From positions 248,001 to 312,000 of the forward strand of contig LVKA01000008.1 of the NCBI GenBank assembly GCA_001709035.1: 64,000 bases of DNA, in the 5' to 3' direction. Numbering within the stretch: position 1 is the stretch's first letter; each line of letters begins with the position of its first letter. Source of the stretch: Candidatus Thiodiazotropha endoloripes (GTDB lineage: Bacteria > Pseudomonadota > Gammaproteobacteria > Chromatiales > Chromatiaceae). A program made the translations under genes and the position numbers. Below the pieces are notes generated by a model. That model did no database searches and was not told where the DNA came from. It worked only from the letters and a program-made list of their open reading frames with translations. This document shows, piece by piece, positions 18,823 through 28,237 of this stretch.

Positions 18823-20994
18823 ATGAGCAACCCTTTAGGCATCATAGAGAAAGATCAGGATACGCCCCGTTTTCTGATCAGTGATCTGTGTGCCTATCTG
18901 GAAGAGTATCTCAGTTCGGATCATATCCGCGAAGTCTATCGTGCCTATCTGTTTGGTGCAGAGGCTCATGTCGGCCAACATCGAAAAACCGGTGAGCCCT
19001 ACATCTATCATCCGGTTGCTGTGGCACGCATCCTCGCCACCATGCGCATGGATTACAAATGCCTGATGGCTGCAATTCTGCATGATGTAATTGAGGATAC
19101 TCCCACCGCCAAGGAGCAGTTGGCCGATACCTTCGACGCGGAGATCGCCGAATTGGTGGATGGGGTCAGTAAACTCTCCAAGATCGATTTCAACTCCCAG
19201 GCGGAGGCTCAGGCTGCGAGTCTGCGCAAGATGCTGCTGGCAATGACCAAAGATATCCGGGTCATTCTCATCAAGCTGTCAGACCGCTTACATAACATGC
19301 GTACCCTCGGTGTGATGCGACCCGATAAATCGCGACGGATCGCCAAGGAGACCCTGGATATCTTTGCTCCCATCGCCAACCGGCTGGGCATCAACAGCAT
19401 GCGGCTCGAGCTGGAAGAGTTGGGTTTTGCTGCCTACTGGCCGATGCGCTACCGGGCGCTGAAGCGAGCGGTTGCGGATGCCCGTGGTCACCATCGGGAG
19501 CTGATTGAAAATGTCGAAAAGGCGCTCAGTACCCGTCTTGAACAGGAGGACTTTGAGGGCGAGGTCTACGGGCGACAGAAGCATCTCTACAGCATCTATA
19601 AAAAGATGGTTGAGAAGAAGCTCAGCTTCTCCGAAGTGGTCGATGTATTTGCCTTCCGTATCGTCGTCGACCGGGTGGATACCTGCTATCGGGTGCTCGG
19701 GGTGGTGCACAATCTCTACAAGCCGATGCCCGGCCGGTTCAAGGACTATATTGCAATTCCGAAGGCGAATGGGTACCAGTCTCTGCATACGGTGCTGTTC
19801 GGTCCCCAGGGTATTCCGATCGAGATCCAGGTCCGCACCGAAGAGATGGATAAGCTGGCGGAATCGGGCATTGCGGCTCACTGGATGTACAAGACCGGGG
19901 AAGCCAGTGGTCAGTGGGTGAAATCCCGCGCTTCCGACTGGCTGCAAAACCTGTTGGAGATGCAGCAGGGTGTTGGCGACTCGATGGAGTTTCTCGAACA
20001 TGTGAAGGTGGATCTGTTTCCCGATGAGGTCTATGTCTTCACCCCAAGGGGGCGCATCATGGTGTTGCCCAAGGGAGCGACGGTGGTCGATTTTGCCTAC
20101 AGTGTGCATACCGATGTGGGGAATACCTGTGTGGCGGCCCGGGTCGATCGCCGGCTTGTGCCGTTACGCACCAGGCTGCATAACGGTCAGACGGTGGAGA
20201 TCATCAACTCGGAAACAGCTGGGCCAAGTCCCGCCTGGCTCAATTTTGTGGTCACAGGCAAGGCCAGGGCCAACATCAGATCCTATCTGAAGAATCTGCA
20301 GGACCAGGAGGCGGTCAACCTGGGACGGCGCCTGCTGGAGCGGGAGCTGAATCTACTGAGCCTGAAACTTGAGGAGATTGATCCGTCGCAGATAGATCAG
20401 GTGCTGGAAGAGTTTCGTCTGGAGAGTCTGGACTCCCTTTTGGCGGGTATCGCCCTGGGTAATCACATGCCACTGCTGGTTGCCCGCCGCCTGGCTGGTG
20501 AGGAGATGGTGCCGGCTGGTAGCGAGACTGGCGCTCAGGAGGCAGAACCATCCGGAGTGCTGGCGATTCGCGGTACCGAGGGGATGGTGGTCAATTTCGC
20601 CAAATGTTGCTGGCCGATACCCGATGACGCCATTGTCGGTGTCTTCAATCCAGGCAAGGGTATCGTCATTCATCGTCAGGGCTGTCCCAATCTTGGGGAT
20701 TACAAGAAGCATGGGCACAAATGGATTGAGGCCGAATGGGAGTCCGATGTTCAGGGCGAGTTCGCAACCAAGATCAAGGTCGAGTCCGGCAATCAGCGTG
20801 GGGTTCTGGCCTCTGTCGCTTCGGTGATCTCCCAGCAGGAGTCGAACATCGAACATGTGGGATCAGAGGAGCGAGATGGGCTTTCATCGACATTGGTGTT
20901 TGTGATCACCGTGAAGAGTCGTCTGCACCTGGCGAGAATCATGCGCCAGGTCCGTTCACTTCCTTCCGTGATGCGCATCAGTCGTCTCAAATAG
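18823..20994 (+). CDS. spoT: Bifunctional (p)ppGpp synthetase/hydrolase SpoT
   Basis: This 723-residue Rel/Spo protein controls the stringent response. The order is: HD hydrolase domain (YIYHPVAVARIL, then AAILHDVIEDT, whose HD/ED residues are intact), synthetase domain (RFKDYIAIPKANGYQSLHT, IEIQVRT), TGS domain (VYVFTPRGRIMVLPKGATVVDFAYSVHTDVG), a helical/CC region with KCCWPIPDD, and a C-terminal ACT domain. The complete HD site marks it as SpoT rather than RelA. ATG 18823 follows a TGGAG; the GTG 21 bases upstream is unlikely. Confidence 0.97.
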   Translation: MSNPLGIIEKDQDTPRFLISDLCAYLEEYLSSDHIREVYRAYLFGAEAHVGQHRKTGEPYIYHPVAVARILATMRMDYKCLMAAILHDVIEDTPTAKEQLADTFDAEIAELVDGVSKLSKIDFNSQAEAQAASLRKMLLAMTKDIRVILIKLSDRLHNMRTLGVMRPDKSRRIAKETLDIFAPIANRLGINSMRLELEELGFAAYWPMRYRALKRAVADARGHHRELIENVEKALSTRLEQEDFEGEVYGRQKHLYSIYKKMVEKKLSFSEVVDVFAFRIVVDRVDTCYRVLGVVHNLYKPMPGRFKDYIAIPKANGYQSLHTVLFGPQGIPIEIQVRTEEMDKLAESGIAAHWMYKTGEASGQWVKSRASDWLQNLLEMQQGVGDSMEFLEHVKVDLFPDEVYVFTPRGRIMVLPKGATVVDFAYSVHTDVGNTCVAARVDRRLVPLRTRLHNGQTVEIINSETAGPSPAWLNFVVTGKARANIRSYLKNLQDQEAVNLGRRLLERELNLLSLKLEEIDPSQIDQVLEEFRLESLDSLLAGIALGNHMPLLVARRLAGEEMVPAGSETGAQEAEPSGVLAIRGTEGMVVNFAKCCWPIPDDAIVGVFNPGKGIVIHRQGCPNLGDYKKHGHKWIEAEWESDVQGEFATKIKVESGNQRGVLASVASVISQQESNIEHVGSEERDGLSSTLVFVITVKSRLHLARIMRQVRSLPSVMRISRLK

Positions 20995-21116
20995 CATCAG
21001 CAGCAACCCTCGATAGGGGTTGTTCGATCGGTGCGGATTCTGCTGCAGACAACAGATAAACCATTCATCATCAAAGTGGCCCGGACAGGCCCGATAACAT
21101 CCAGAGGAGTAACAAC

Positions 21117-21503
21117 ATGAGTCGTGAAATTATCCGCACTGACCAGGCGCCACAGGCCATAGGTACCTATTCCCAGGCGGTGAAGGTGGGGCAGACTGTC
21201 TATCTGTCAGGGCAGATCCCACTGGTTCCGGAAACCATGGAGATGGTTGAAGGTGATATCGAACAACAGATCAGACGCGTGTTCGACAACTTGCACGCGG
21301 TGGCGAGAGCGGCCGGCGGAAACCTCGCCGATGTGGTCAAACTGAATGTGTTTCTCACCGACCTGGTTCACTTTCCTGTGGTCAATCAGGTGATGGCTGA
21401 TTACTTTGCTGAACCCTATCCAGCAAGAGCGGCAATCGGGGTGGCGGCTCTGCCGAAAGATGCAGGGGTGGAAATGGATGCTATTATGGAGATTGACTCA
21501 TAG
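21117..21503 (+). CDS. ridA: RidA family enamine/imine deaminase
   Basis: This 128-residue cytosolic protein hydrolyses reactive 2-aminoacrylate-type enamines/imines to ketoacids and ammonia. Family marks are [34 protein letters not shown], and [22 protein letters not shown], where the Arg binds the substrate carboxylate. It lies between spoT and recG, as in related genomes, and has a good AGAGGAG site before ATG 21117. Confidence 0.97.
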   Translation: MSREIIRTDQAPQAIGTYSQAVKVGQTVYLSGQIPLVPETMEMVEGDIEQQIRRVFDNLHAVARAAGGNLADVVKLNVFLTDLVHFPVVNQVMADYFAEPYPARAAIGVAALPKDAGVEMDAIMEIDS

Positions 21504-21560
21504 CGGATTAGCAGTAGACGCTCGTGTTATCAGGCCCTTATAACTGGTTTTTATTTTGAT

Positions 21561-22325
21561 ATGAGCGACCAACTCAAGCAGATGATGCAGGTGAATATCA
21601 AAGGACGCGCCTTTGTCATCTGCCAGTCCCACGGTATCACCGACCCCAGCATCATGGGCTACTATGTGCAGATCCTGGAAGAGGCGACTATGGGGATGCT
21701 GAGCCCTGAGAGTTCGGTTGCCGATTTTCATGAGGCACTGAACGAAAAGGCGAAGTGGCTGGAACGGGAGGTCGGTCAGTTAACCGATCCGACGGAATCG
21801 GGTGAGTCTGATGGGGTTCAGGAGGCGTCGCTGGAAGAGGCGGTTGCAGAGCAACAGGAACCGGCCAAGCCGGTTACGGCTCATCAGCAGAACAAAAAAG
21901 CCACCGGCTATGTACCGGAAGCGAAATCGATGGGTGAGCGTCTCAAGGACCGGCGCTCAGAGATGGAGCATCTGCTGCTGAATGACTGTGTCACCCTGAA
22001 ACTGGTGACTCCCAAACAGGCTAAAAAACACGTCCACGAACTGGTCGGCAGGGACCCGAAGAAGGCGGAAGAGGATCTGGTGGCCAATTTACGCAATGCG
22101 CTACACCATCAGGTCGTCGGTTTTATCCGCAAACATAATGGCGGGCCTTGGAGCAGCGCCACCGAGCAGACTGAAATCAGGATGCAGATCGCCAGCACCA
22201 AAACCCTCCAGTCCCTGGTCAATCTCTCCAAGATGCTGCTCAGTGAGCGGCAAGAGTGGATGGCAAAAACAAAAAACAGTCTGGTTGGTCGACTGTTTGG
22301 CGGAAAGGTGAAACTCGATAAGTGA
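21561..22325 (+). CDS. Hypothetical protein, no domain recognised
   Basis: This 254-residue cytosolic protein has no signal peptide or membrane segment. The N-terminal 80 residues look folded (MQVNIKGRAFVICQSHGITDPSIMGYYVQ). A Glu/Gln-rich linker covers about 80-115, and a Lys-rich helical C-terminal half follows (LKDRRSEMEHLLL, TPKQAKKHVHELVGRDPKKAEEDLV, ending RLFGGKVKLDK). I do not recognise it. It lies 57 bases after ridA in the same orientation, so it may be cotranscribed. Confidence 0.7.
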   Translation: MSDQLKQMMQVNIKGRAFVICQSHGITDPSIMGYYVQILEEATMGMLSPESSVADFHEALNEKAKWLEREVGQLTDPTESGESDGVQEASLEEAVAEQQEPAKPVTAHQQNKKATGYVPEAKSMGERLKDRRSEMEHLLLNDCVTLKLVTPKQAKKHVHELVGRDPKKAEEDLVANLRNALHHQVVGFIRKHNGGPWSSATEQTEIRMQIASTKTLQSLVNLSKMLLSERQEWMAKTKNSLVGRLFGGKVKLDK

Positions 22326-22386
22326 GTTCTGTTGAATTCGCTCTATAACAAGCCCCAGTATCGTCCCTGTTGCCGCTCTCGTCCCC

Positions 22387-22803
22387 TTATTCTCCGATTA
22401 GAGTTACCATCACTTGACGATTGTGGGGGTGGGTTCTGTGTTCCCACAAATAGATTCCCTGCCAGGTGCCCAATGCCAGTCGTCCGTTACTGATCGGCAG
22501 GCTGAGATCACTGTGGGTAAGGATTGTGCGGATATGCGCCGACATATCGTCCGGACCTTCCATGGTGTGTTGAAAGATCGGGTCACCATCCTTGACCAGT
22601 CTGGAGAGGTAGCGCTCCAGGTCAGACCGGACATCAGGATCGGCATTTTCGCAGAGGATCAGAGAGGCACTGGTGTGGCGCAGGAAGAGTTGGCAGATGC
22701 CGGTTTGGATGTCGGACTGATCCACCAGTGAGGTTATCTGATGGGTGATGTTGACCGTCTCTCTGCCGCGGGTTTGAATACTGAATGTTTCCTGTGCCAC
22801 CAT
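22387..22803 (-). CDS. yjbQ: YjbQ/UPF0047 family protein
   Basis: This 138-residue small beta-rich protein belongs to the YjbQ family, reported to have weak thiamine-phosphate synthase activity. Family marks are LFLRHTSASLILCENADPDVRSDLE, QHTMEGPDDMSAHI and LGTWQGIYLWEHR, with conserved His and Glu residues forming a metal site. ATG 22803 is preferred; a GTG two codons upstream is also in frame. It opposes the neighbouring genes and shares a short intergenic region with recG. Confidence 0.92.
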   Translation of the reverse strand: MVAQETFSIQTRGRETVNITHQITSLVDQSDIQTGICQLFLRHTSASLILCENADPDVRSDLERYLSRLVKDGDPIFQHTMEGPDDMSAHIRTILTHSDLSLPISNGRLALGTWQGIYLWEHRTHPHNRQVMVTLIGE

Positions 22804-22920
22804 TTCCACTTTACTCAGGGTTCATGATCTAGAAAATGTTGTCTCCACATGGAAGACCGAGTTCAACCATGAAGCCATGGGAACACGCCAACAGTTTACC
22901 TTCAAACCGTATGAAAGCGA

Positions 22921-25029
22921 GTGACATTGAAAAAGGATATTGAACTGAAAAGTCTGGCAGACCAATCTGTCACCCTGCTGAAGGGGGTTGGGGCAAGGAG
23001 TGCTGAAAAGCTTGCAAAACTGGGTATCGCCACCCTGCAGGATGTGCTGTTCCATCTGCCGTTGCGCTATCAGGACAGAACCCGGGTTCATCCTATTGGC
23101 GGTTTGCGGCGGGGCGATCAGGTGGTCATTGAAGGGGAGGTCGACTTGGCTGAGATCAAATTCGGCCGGCGACGCTCACTGATGGTCCATCTCTCCGATG
23201 GTACCGGCAGTCTGTTTCTGCGTTTTTTCTATTTCAGTAATGCACAGCGACAGAATCTCAGTAGAGGGGTGCGGCTACGCTGCTTCGGCGAAGTTCGTAG
23301 CGGTCCCAACAGTCTGGAGATGGTGCATCCCGAATATCAGCGGCTCTCGGACGATGAGCCGTTGATGGTTGAAGATAGTTTGACCCCGGTCTATCCGACC
23401 ACTGAGGGAGTGCATCAGTTGACCCTGAGAGGGTTGATCGGCCAGACCCTTGAGTTGCTTGATCGATCCCCTTCTGCCCTGCGGGAGCTGCTGCCCGAGA
23501 ATCTGTTACAGCGCTTCCAGCTCTCCAGTCTGCTGGAGGCGGTCAGTTTTCTGCATCGTCCTCCACCGGATGTGGATCAGCGTTTGCTGCTCTCCGGTGA
23601 GCATCCCGCCCAGCAGCGGCTTGCCTTCGAGGAGTTGCTGGCCCATCAGATCAGTCTGTTGACTGTACGGGCGGAACACCGGCGCATCAAAAGCACCGCC
23701 TACACCAAACAGAATCGACTCAAGCAGGAGCTGCTCGAGGCTTTGCCCTTCAGTCTGACCGAGGCCCAGCATCGGGTGGTCAGCGAAATCGAAGATGATC
23801 TGGCCCACTCCAAGCCGATGCAACGGCTGGTGCAGGGGGATGTGGGTTCGGGTAAAACCGTGGTCAGCGCCTTGGCGGCACTGCAGGCGATCGGTGCCGG
23901 CAGTCAGGTGGCGCTGATGGCGCCGACCGAGCTGCTGGCGGAGCAGCATCTGAACAACTTCAGTCAGTGGCTGACCCCCCTGGGGGTTGAGATCGCCTGG
24001 CTGACCGGACGGCTCAAGGGTCGGGCGCGGGAGCAGGTGCTGCAGCGGATTGAGTCGGCTGAGGTACAGATGGTGGTGGGTACCCAGGCGCTGTTTCAGG
24101 ATGATGTGTCGTTTAGCGATTTGGGATTGGTAGTGATCGATGAACAGCACCGTTTCGGTGTGCATCAGCGCCTTGCCTTGCGGGAAAAAGGGCAACAGCA
24201 GAATCGTACACCCCATCAGTTGATCATGACCGCCACACCGATTCCACGCACCCTGGCGATGACCGCTTATGCCGATCTCGATCTGTCGGTGATCGATGGT
24301 CTGCCGCCGGGGCGTAAACCGGTCACCACGGCCGTACTCTCCAGCAACCGTCGTGATGAGGTGGTCGCCCGGGTCAGGGCGGCCTGTGCCGAAGGGCGTC
24401 AGGCCTATTGGGTCTGTACGTTGATTGAGGAGTCGGAGGTATTGCAGTGCCAGGCAGCGGAAGAGACCGCTCGGCTGTTGGCCGAGGCGCTTCCCGAGCT
24501 TAACATCGGTCTGGTTCATGGACGCATCAAGCAGGATGAAAAAGAGCGGGTGATGGGGCAGTTCAAATCCGGCTCCCTGGGTCTGCTGGTGGCCACCACA
24601 GTGATCGAAGTGGGCGTGGATGTACCCAACGCCAGCCTGATGATTATTGAGAATCCAGAGCGCCTGGGATTGGCTCAGTTGCATCAGCTGCGAGGCCGGG
24701 TAGGGCGAGGCAGCGCGGAGAGCCACTGTCTGTTGATGTACCAATCCCCCCTCTCGCAACAGGCGAAGCAGCGTCTGGCGATCCTTCGCGAGACAGGAGA
24801 TGGTTTTGTGATCGCCCAGAAAGATCTGGAAATGCGTGGTCCTGGCGAGGTGCTCGGCACCCGTCAGACCGGTGAGATGCAGCTGCGGATCGCCGATCTG
24901 ATCCGCGATCAGGAGATGCTGGATGATGTTCGTGATGGGGCGGCCATGGTGCTTAAACAGGATCCGGCTGCTGCAACTGCCCTGGTCAAGCGCTGGCTGG
25001 GTGACCGGGTCGACTATGGGCGGGTTTGA
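22921..25029 (+). CDS. recG: ATP-dependent DNA helicase RecG
   Basis: This 702-residue branch-migration helicase remodels stalled replication forks and Holliday junctions. The wedge/OB domain includes GVGARSAEKLAKLGI, LPLRYQDR and VHLSDGTGSLFLRFF. Helicase motifs are QGDVGSGKTVVSALAAL (I), MAPTELLAEQH (Ia), VIDEQHRFGVHQR (II, DEQH), MTATPIPRTLAM (III), VATTVIEVGVDVPNAS (V) and LHQLRGRVGRG (VI). Length is close to E. coli RecG (693). GTG 22921 is the most upstream sensible start; TTG 22927 is possible. Confidence 0.97.
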   Translation: MTLKKDIELKSLADQSVTLLKGVGARSAEKLAKLGIATLQDVLFHLPLRYQDRTRVHPIGGLRRGDQVVIEGEVDLAEIKFGRRRSLMVHLSDGTGSLFLRFFYFSNAQRQNLSRGVRLRCFGEVRSGPNSLEMVHPEYQRLSDDEPLMVEDSLTPVYPTTEGVHQLTLRGLIGQTLELLDRSPSALRELLPENLLQRFQLSSLLEAVSFLHRPPPDVDQRLLLSGEHPAQQRLAFEELLAHQISLLTVRAEHRRIKSTAYTKQNRLKQELLEALPFSLTEAQHRVVSEIEDDLAHSKPMQRLVQGDVGSGKTVVSALAALQAIGAGSQVALMAPTELLAEQHLNNFSQWLTPLGVEIAWLTGRLKGRAREQVLQRIESAEVQMVVGTQALFQDDVSFSDLGLVVIDEQHRFGVHQRLALREKGQQQNRTPHQLIMTATPIPRTLAMTAYADLDLSVIDGLPPGRKPVTTAVLSSNRRDEVVARVRAACAEGRQAYWVCTLIEESEVLQCQAAEETARLLAEALPELNIGLVHGRIKQDEKERVMGQFKSGSLGLLVATTVIEVGVDVPNASLMIIENPERLGLAQLHQLRGRVGRGSAESHCLLMYQSPLSQQAKQRLAILRETGDGFVIAQKDLEMRGPGEVLGTRQTGEMQLRIADLIRDQEMLDDVRDGAAMVLKQDPAAATALVKRWLGDRVDYGRV

Positions 25030-25146
25030 GCGCTGATCCCATTGTGCATCCCTGAGCGAGCGTTGCCGAACGATTGTCCGGCATCACGGATGTTCGTCAA
25101 CTGCTTGTCTGCTGTGCCATAATCGATCTTTTTCAAGGAACAAAGC

Positions 25147-25734
25147 TTGAGTCAGCGAAGCAGTAAGAGGTCACTACTGGAACCCCATTGGAGCGATTGG
25201 TCGCAACGCCGCTACAGCGGGGTTCCACCAGAGGCTCAGGAGTGGCTGCGCGATACCGGTTCCCTCACCCGGCGGGTGATCCAGTGTTGTGGATCAGGAC
25301 AGTTCCGGGTCTCGCTGCAACAGCAGGGGTGGGGGCGGCCGCTGACCAGTGAACGGCAATCGTTGCAGATGCGTCAGGGTCTATTGGCGCTGGTGCGCGA
25401 TGTGGTGTTGCTTTGCGATGACACTCCCTGGGTTTTCGCCCGCACCCTGATTCCTGCCTCCACCCTGAAAGGGCCGGCACGACGACTGATGCTGCTTGGG
25501 GAGAAACCTCTGGGAGCCGTGCTTTTTTCCGATCCGAAGGTGATTCGGGGCGCTACCATGTTTGCCAGACTCAGCCCGGGGCATGCCCTGTTCGATGCAG
25601 CCTGTGAACATCTTCAGAATCAACCGGAGTTGCTTTGGGGCAGGCGCACCCTGTTCTATGTGGCGCAGAGACCGATTCTGGTGAATGAGCTGTTTCTGCC
25701 GCAGTTGCCAATGCGGATGAGTGATGATCGATGA
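25147..25734 (+). CDS. ubiC: Chorismate pyruvate-lyase
   Basis: This 195-residue enzyme converts chorismate to 4-hydroxybenzoate plus pyruvate, the first step of ubiquinone synthesis. Features are LTRRVIQCC, LLCDDTPWVFARTLIPASTL with the substrate-binding Arg, and a C-terminal LLWGRRTLFYVAQRPILVNELFLP segment with the conserved Glu. The start is a TTG at 25147, supported by AAGGAA ahead of it and the lack of a better ATG. It overlaps ubiA (ATGA). Confidence 0.94.
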   Translation: MSQRSSKRSLLEPHWSDWSQRRYSGVPPEAQEWLRDTGSLTRRVIQCCGSGQFRVSLQQQGWGRPLTSERQSLQMRQGLLALVRDVVLLCDDTPWVFARTLIPASTLKGPARRLMLLGEKPLGAVLFSDPKVIRGATMFARLSPGHALFDAACEHLQNQPELLWGRRTLFYVAQRPILVNELFLPQLPMRMSDDR

Positions 25735-26633
25735 GTGGTGAGGCGAACATGGGACTGCCGCCGGTCCAGTCTGTGGGCTGGGGAGAGAGACTGCGGCGCT
25801 ATGCGCTGCTGGTCAGGCTGCATCGTCCGATCGGTATACTGCTGCTGCTCTGGCCGACCCTCTGGTCGTTGTGGATCGCTGCTGACGGGGTGCCTCCCTG
25901 GGGCATGGTATTGGTCTTTACCTTGGGGGTGGCGATCATGCGCTCTGCCGGGTGTGCCATCAATGACTATGCGGACCGGGATTTTGACGGCCATGTGGCA
26001 CGTACCGAGGATCGTCCCATTGCCAGTGGGTTGGTGCAGCCCAGAGAGGCAATTGGTGTGTTTCTGGTGCTCTCCCTGATCGCGGCCACGCTGCTGATCT
26101 TTTTGAACTGGCCGACCCGTTATCTCTCTCTGGTGGCCCTGGGGCTGACCGCACTCTATCCCTTCATGAAGCGCTATACCTATTTACCTCAAGTGGTATT
26201 GGGCGCTGCCTTTGGCTGGGCGGTGCCGATGGTCTTCATGGCGCTGACCGAGAGTCTGCCGCTGATCACCTGGGTGATTTTTCTCTCCACCCTGATCTGG
26301 GCGCTGATCTACGATACCCAGTACGCCATGGTGGATCGAGAGGATGATCTGAAAATCGGCGTGAAATCCACAGCGATCCTGTTTGGCCGTCATGACAACC
26401 TGATTGTCGGTCTGCTGCAAGGGGTGATGATCGGACTATTGATATTGATCGGTCTGATGAGTGATCGTGGCCTGCTCTATTTTCTGGGGATTGCCGCGGC
26501 GGCGATGTTGTTCCTCTATCAGCAGTGGTTGACCCGGGATCGCAATCCCAAGGCCTGTTTCGAGGCCTTTCTCAACAATAACCGGTTTGGCCTGGTGGTG
26601 TTTGGCGGGCTGGTGCTTGATTACGCTGTTTAG
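25731..26633 (+). CDS. ubiA: 4-hydroxybenzoate polyprenyltransferase
   Basis: This 300-residue integral membrane prenyltransferase attaches the polyprenyl tail to 4-hydroxybenzoate in ubiquinone synthesis. It has about eight or nine helices and both aspartate-rich motifs: NDYADRDFD (first) and DREDD (second, in YAMVDREDDLKIGVKST). It overlaps ubiC by four bases, as expected for successive pathway steps. Confidence 0.97.
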   Translation: MSGEANMGLPPVQSVGWGERLRRYALLVRLHRPIGILLLLWPTLWSLWIAADGVPPWGMVLVFTLGVAIMRSAGCAINDYADRDFDGHVARTEDRPIASGLVQPREAIGVFLVLSLIAATLLIFLNWPTRYLSLVALGLTALYPFMKRYTYLPQVVLGAAFGWAVPMVFMALTESLPLITWVIFLSTLIWALIYDTQYAMVDREDDLKIGVKSTAILFGRHDNLIVGLLQGVMIGLLILIGLMSDRGLLYFLGIAAAAMLFLYQQWLTRDRNPKACFEAFLNNNRFGLVVFGGLVLDYAV

Positions 26634-27058
26634 ACCCATACTTGATTCGATATTCAATTATTCAGTATCAATTTGCCAGAAGCTTGGAAGTGAAGTGAAA
26701 ATGGATTGTTGCCAAGCGGACCATCAAGCCAATTATGGCGACATTCTGAAGCGGCAACCTGCGATACTTCCTGTGTGTAAACATGAGAAGTAGCAAAATC
26801 TCTCCTTAGCAATTTAATATCAAGTGCCATCTCAATCGCTAGGGATAAAGGGAATTAACTAACTCTTAGCAAATGGGAATCGCCATCCACTGGATCTGCT
26901 GGCAAAGGATATTGTTAAGCCACTTAAAACAGTATTTAAATGTATTGAAGTGTTCTGTGTAAGTGCAATCGAACCCTGTGAGGGTAATTACTAGTTGATG
27001 CAGCATCGTGAATAGACCGATAATCAATCACCTGTATTAGTACATTTAGGAGCGTGTT
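26634..27058. other. 425-base AT-rich gap before the effector-like gene
   Basis: This region is clearly AT-richer than the ubi genes on its left and has stops in all frames at short intervals. The only regulatory sign is the TTAGGAG ribosome site at its end. No terminator, tRNA, IS end or clear promoter was recognised. It marks the left boundary of a foreign-looking segment. Confidence 0.5.
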
Positions 27059-27739
27059 ATGGACAACACCTTAAGCCGACATGGCAATGTAACAGATGGA
27101 TCTGTTTTATCACCCAGCTCACTTGATGGTCTCGACTCGAGAGCGTCTAACAGCAGTCAAATGTCCAGTTCAGACCTTAAAACGACAGGTGAACGAATAG
27201 CCGGCAGTCTAACCACTGAAGACCGACTGACTAGCACACCGAGTACTTCTGAAAAATTGACTGGCGCAGTAGAAACATCGGCTATACGAACCGATGAAAT
27301 TAAACAAGTTGAAGAGACTTGGGAAAAGCTGAGAAGCTATCCAGAAATCAAAGCGATAGAAGACAAGGTTGGTAGATTTAAGATCACCATAGATTATTCC
27401 CAAATAACTGGATATAACGCGGATGAGAACGAAATAATCATCAATCCAGACTATGTTAAGGCTGCTCCATATAAAACAGTGATGAACGAAAGTATTGAAA
27501 ACTCTTTAGTTGAGCTACCCGAAAAGGAGTACTGGGAGTTTATGGATAACTACCCAGAGAGTTATCCATTTTCCTTTGAGCGCCAGTTAGTCCATGAAGC
27601 ACATCATGCTTTGCAACCTGATTATCAATTACTCTATGACCTGAATCCTAGCCAGTTCGAAGAGCCAGTAATAAAACAAACTAATGAATTTATGTGGAAT
27701 CATTTTAAAGAGCCGGCCAGAGATCCTAACTGGCACTAG
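27059..27739 (+). CDS. Putative HExxH metallopeptidase, effector-like
   Basis: This 226-residue protein has no signal peptide. The first 80 residues are Ser/Thr-rich and look disordered. The C-terminal half carries a zincin motif, HEAHH at residues 179-183, followed by FEEPVIKQTNEFMW. The latter resembles the downstream E...TN pattern of M91/NleD-like toxin metallopeptidases, but this likeness is by eye. ATG 27059 follows TTAGGAG. A lipoprotein gene begins 8 bases after the stop. Base composition is AT-richer than the surroundings. Together this suggests an injected or contact-dependent effector with a cognate immunity lipoprotein. Function is unproven. Confidence 0.6.
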   Translation: MDNTLSRHGNVTDGSVLSPSSLDGLDSRASNSSQMSSSDLKTTGERIAGSLTTEDRLTSTPSTSEKLTGAVETSAIRTDEIKQVEETWEKLRSYPEIKAIEDKVGRFKITIDYSQITGYNADENEIIINPDYVKAAPYKTVMNESIENSLVELPEKEYWEFMDNYPESYPFSFERQLVHEAHHALQPDYQLLYDLNPSQFEEPVIKQTNEFMWNHFKEPARDPNWH

Positions 27740-27746
27740 CGATATT

Positions 27747-28127
27747 GTGAATAGTTACAGATTTCTAGGTTATCTACTCGCTGCCTGTTTATTGTTTGGG
27801 TCTTCTGGGTGTGAATCGTCATCCTGTAATTTAGAACAACTTAAAGAGTCGACAGAAAGGGAGATTATCGTTAGCAAGGCCAATGATTTTTCAGTGATCG
27901 AAGCGGGCTCTATGAAGAAGATATCTCTTAATCCAGATGTGCCACAAATGCCATTTGGCTATCGGCACGAAAAATGGGTGGCCTTCAAAAAGAAATTCCA
28001 AGATGGTGACTGTTTAGTTTACTTTACAACCCCTGAAAAGGCCTGGAAAAGACTCGCTGGGCTTGAAGGTTATGCCATCATGCGTGGCAATGAAATTGTT
28101 GCTGTTTTTGTCCTGAAGGTCAGCTGA
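27747..28127 (+). CDS. Putative lipoprotein, candidate immunity partner
   Basis: This 126-residue protein starts at GTG 27747 and has a lipoprotein-type signal (FLGYLLAACLLFGSSGC, Cys about residue 21). The mature part contains EREIIVSKANDFSVIEAGSM and GDCLVYFTTPEKAWKRLAGLEGYAIMRGNEIVAVFVLKVS. The family is not recognised. The tight spacing after the HExxH gene and its predicted membrane-anchored location fit an immunity protein against a periplasm-acting toxin. An in-frame ATG 63 bases earlier would overlap the upstream gene and bury the signal, so GTG is preferred. Confidence 0.6.
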   Translation: MNSYRFLGYLLAACLLFGSSGCESSSCNLEQLKESTEREIIVSKANDFSVIEAGSMKKISLNPDVPQMPFGYRHEKWVAFKKKFQDGDCLVYFTTPEKAWKRLAGLEGYAIMRGNEIVAVFVLKVS

Positions 28128-28194
28128 GGCTCTGACTTGCCTGGTTTGTATTTCGCCATTCACAACGAAACCAGGATGGTTTTGGGATTGAGTC

Positions 28195-28229
28195 AAAAAA
28201 ACTCAGGCTGGATGAACTCCAGCCTGAGT
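28195..28229 (-). terminator. Terminator of the VIT/VWA gene
   Basis: A perfect 12-bp stem (ACTCAGGCTGGA and complement) with a 5-base loop is followed on the minus strand by six T (A-run 28195-28200). It lies 9 bases past the stop of the VIT/VWA gene and could also slow the converging lipoprotein transcript. Confidence 0.9.
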
Positions 28230-28237
28230 AAGTGTTA

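Noticed and set aside
21003-21023. Short hairpin after spoT (CAACCC / GGGTTG) as terminator
   Set aside because: The stem is short and no T-run follows; ridA is close downstream, so read-through seems more likely.
23506-24759. 417-codon open frame antisense to recG
   Set aside because: It lies wholly within recG, shows His/Gln/Leu-rich low-information sequence typical of antisense frames in GC-rich genes, and has no ribosome site.
26587-26793. 68-codon frame running out of ubiA
   Set aside because: It starts within ubiA and ends in AT-rich non-coding DNA with no domain or ribosome site.
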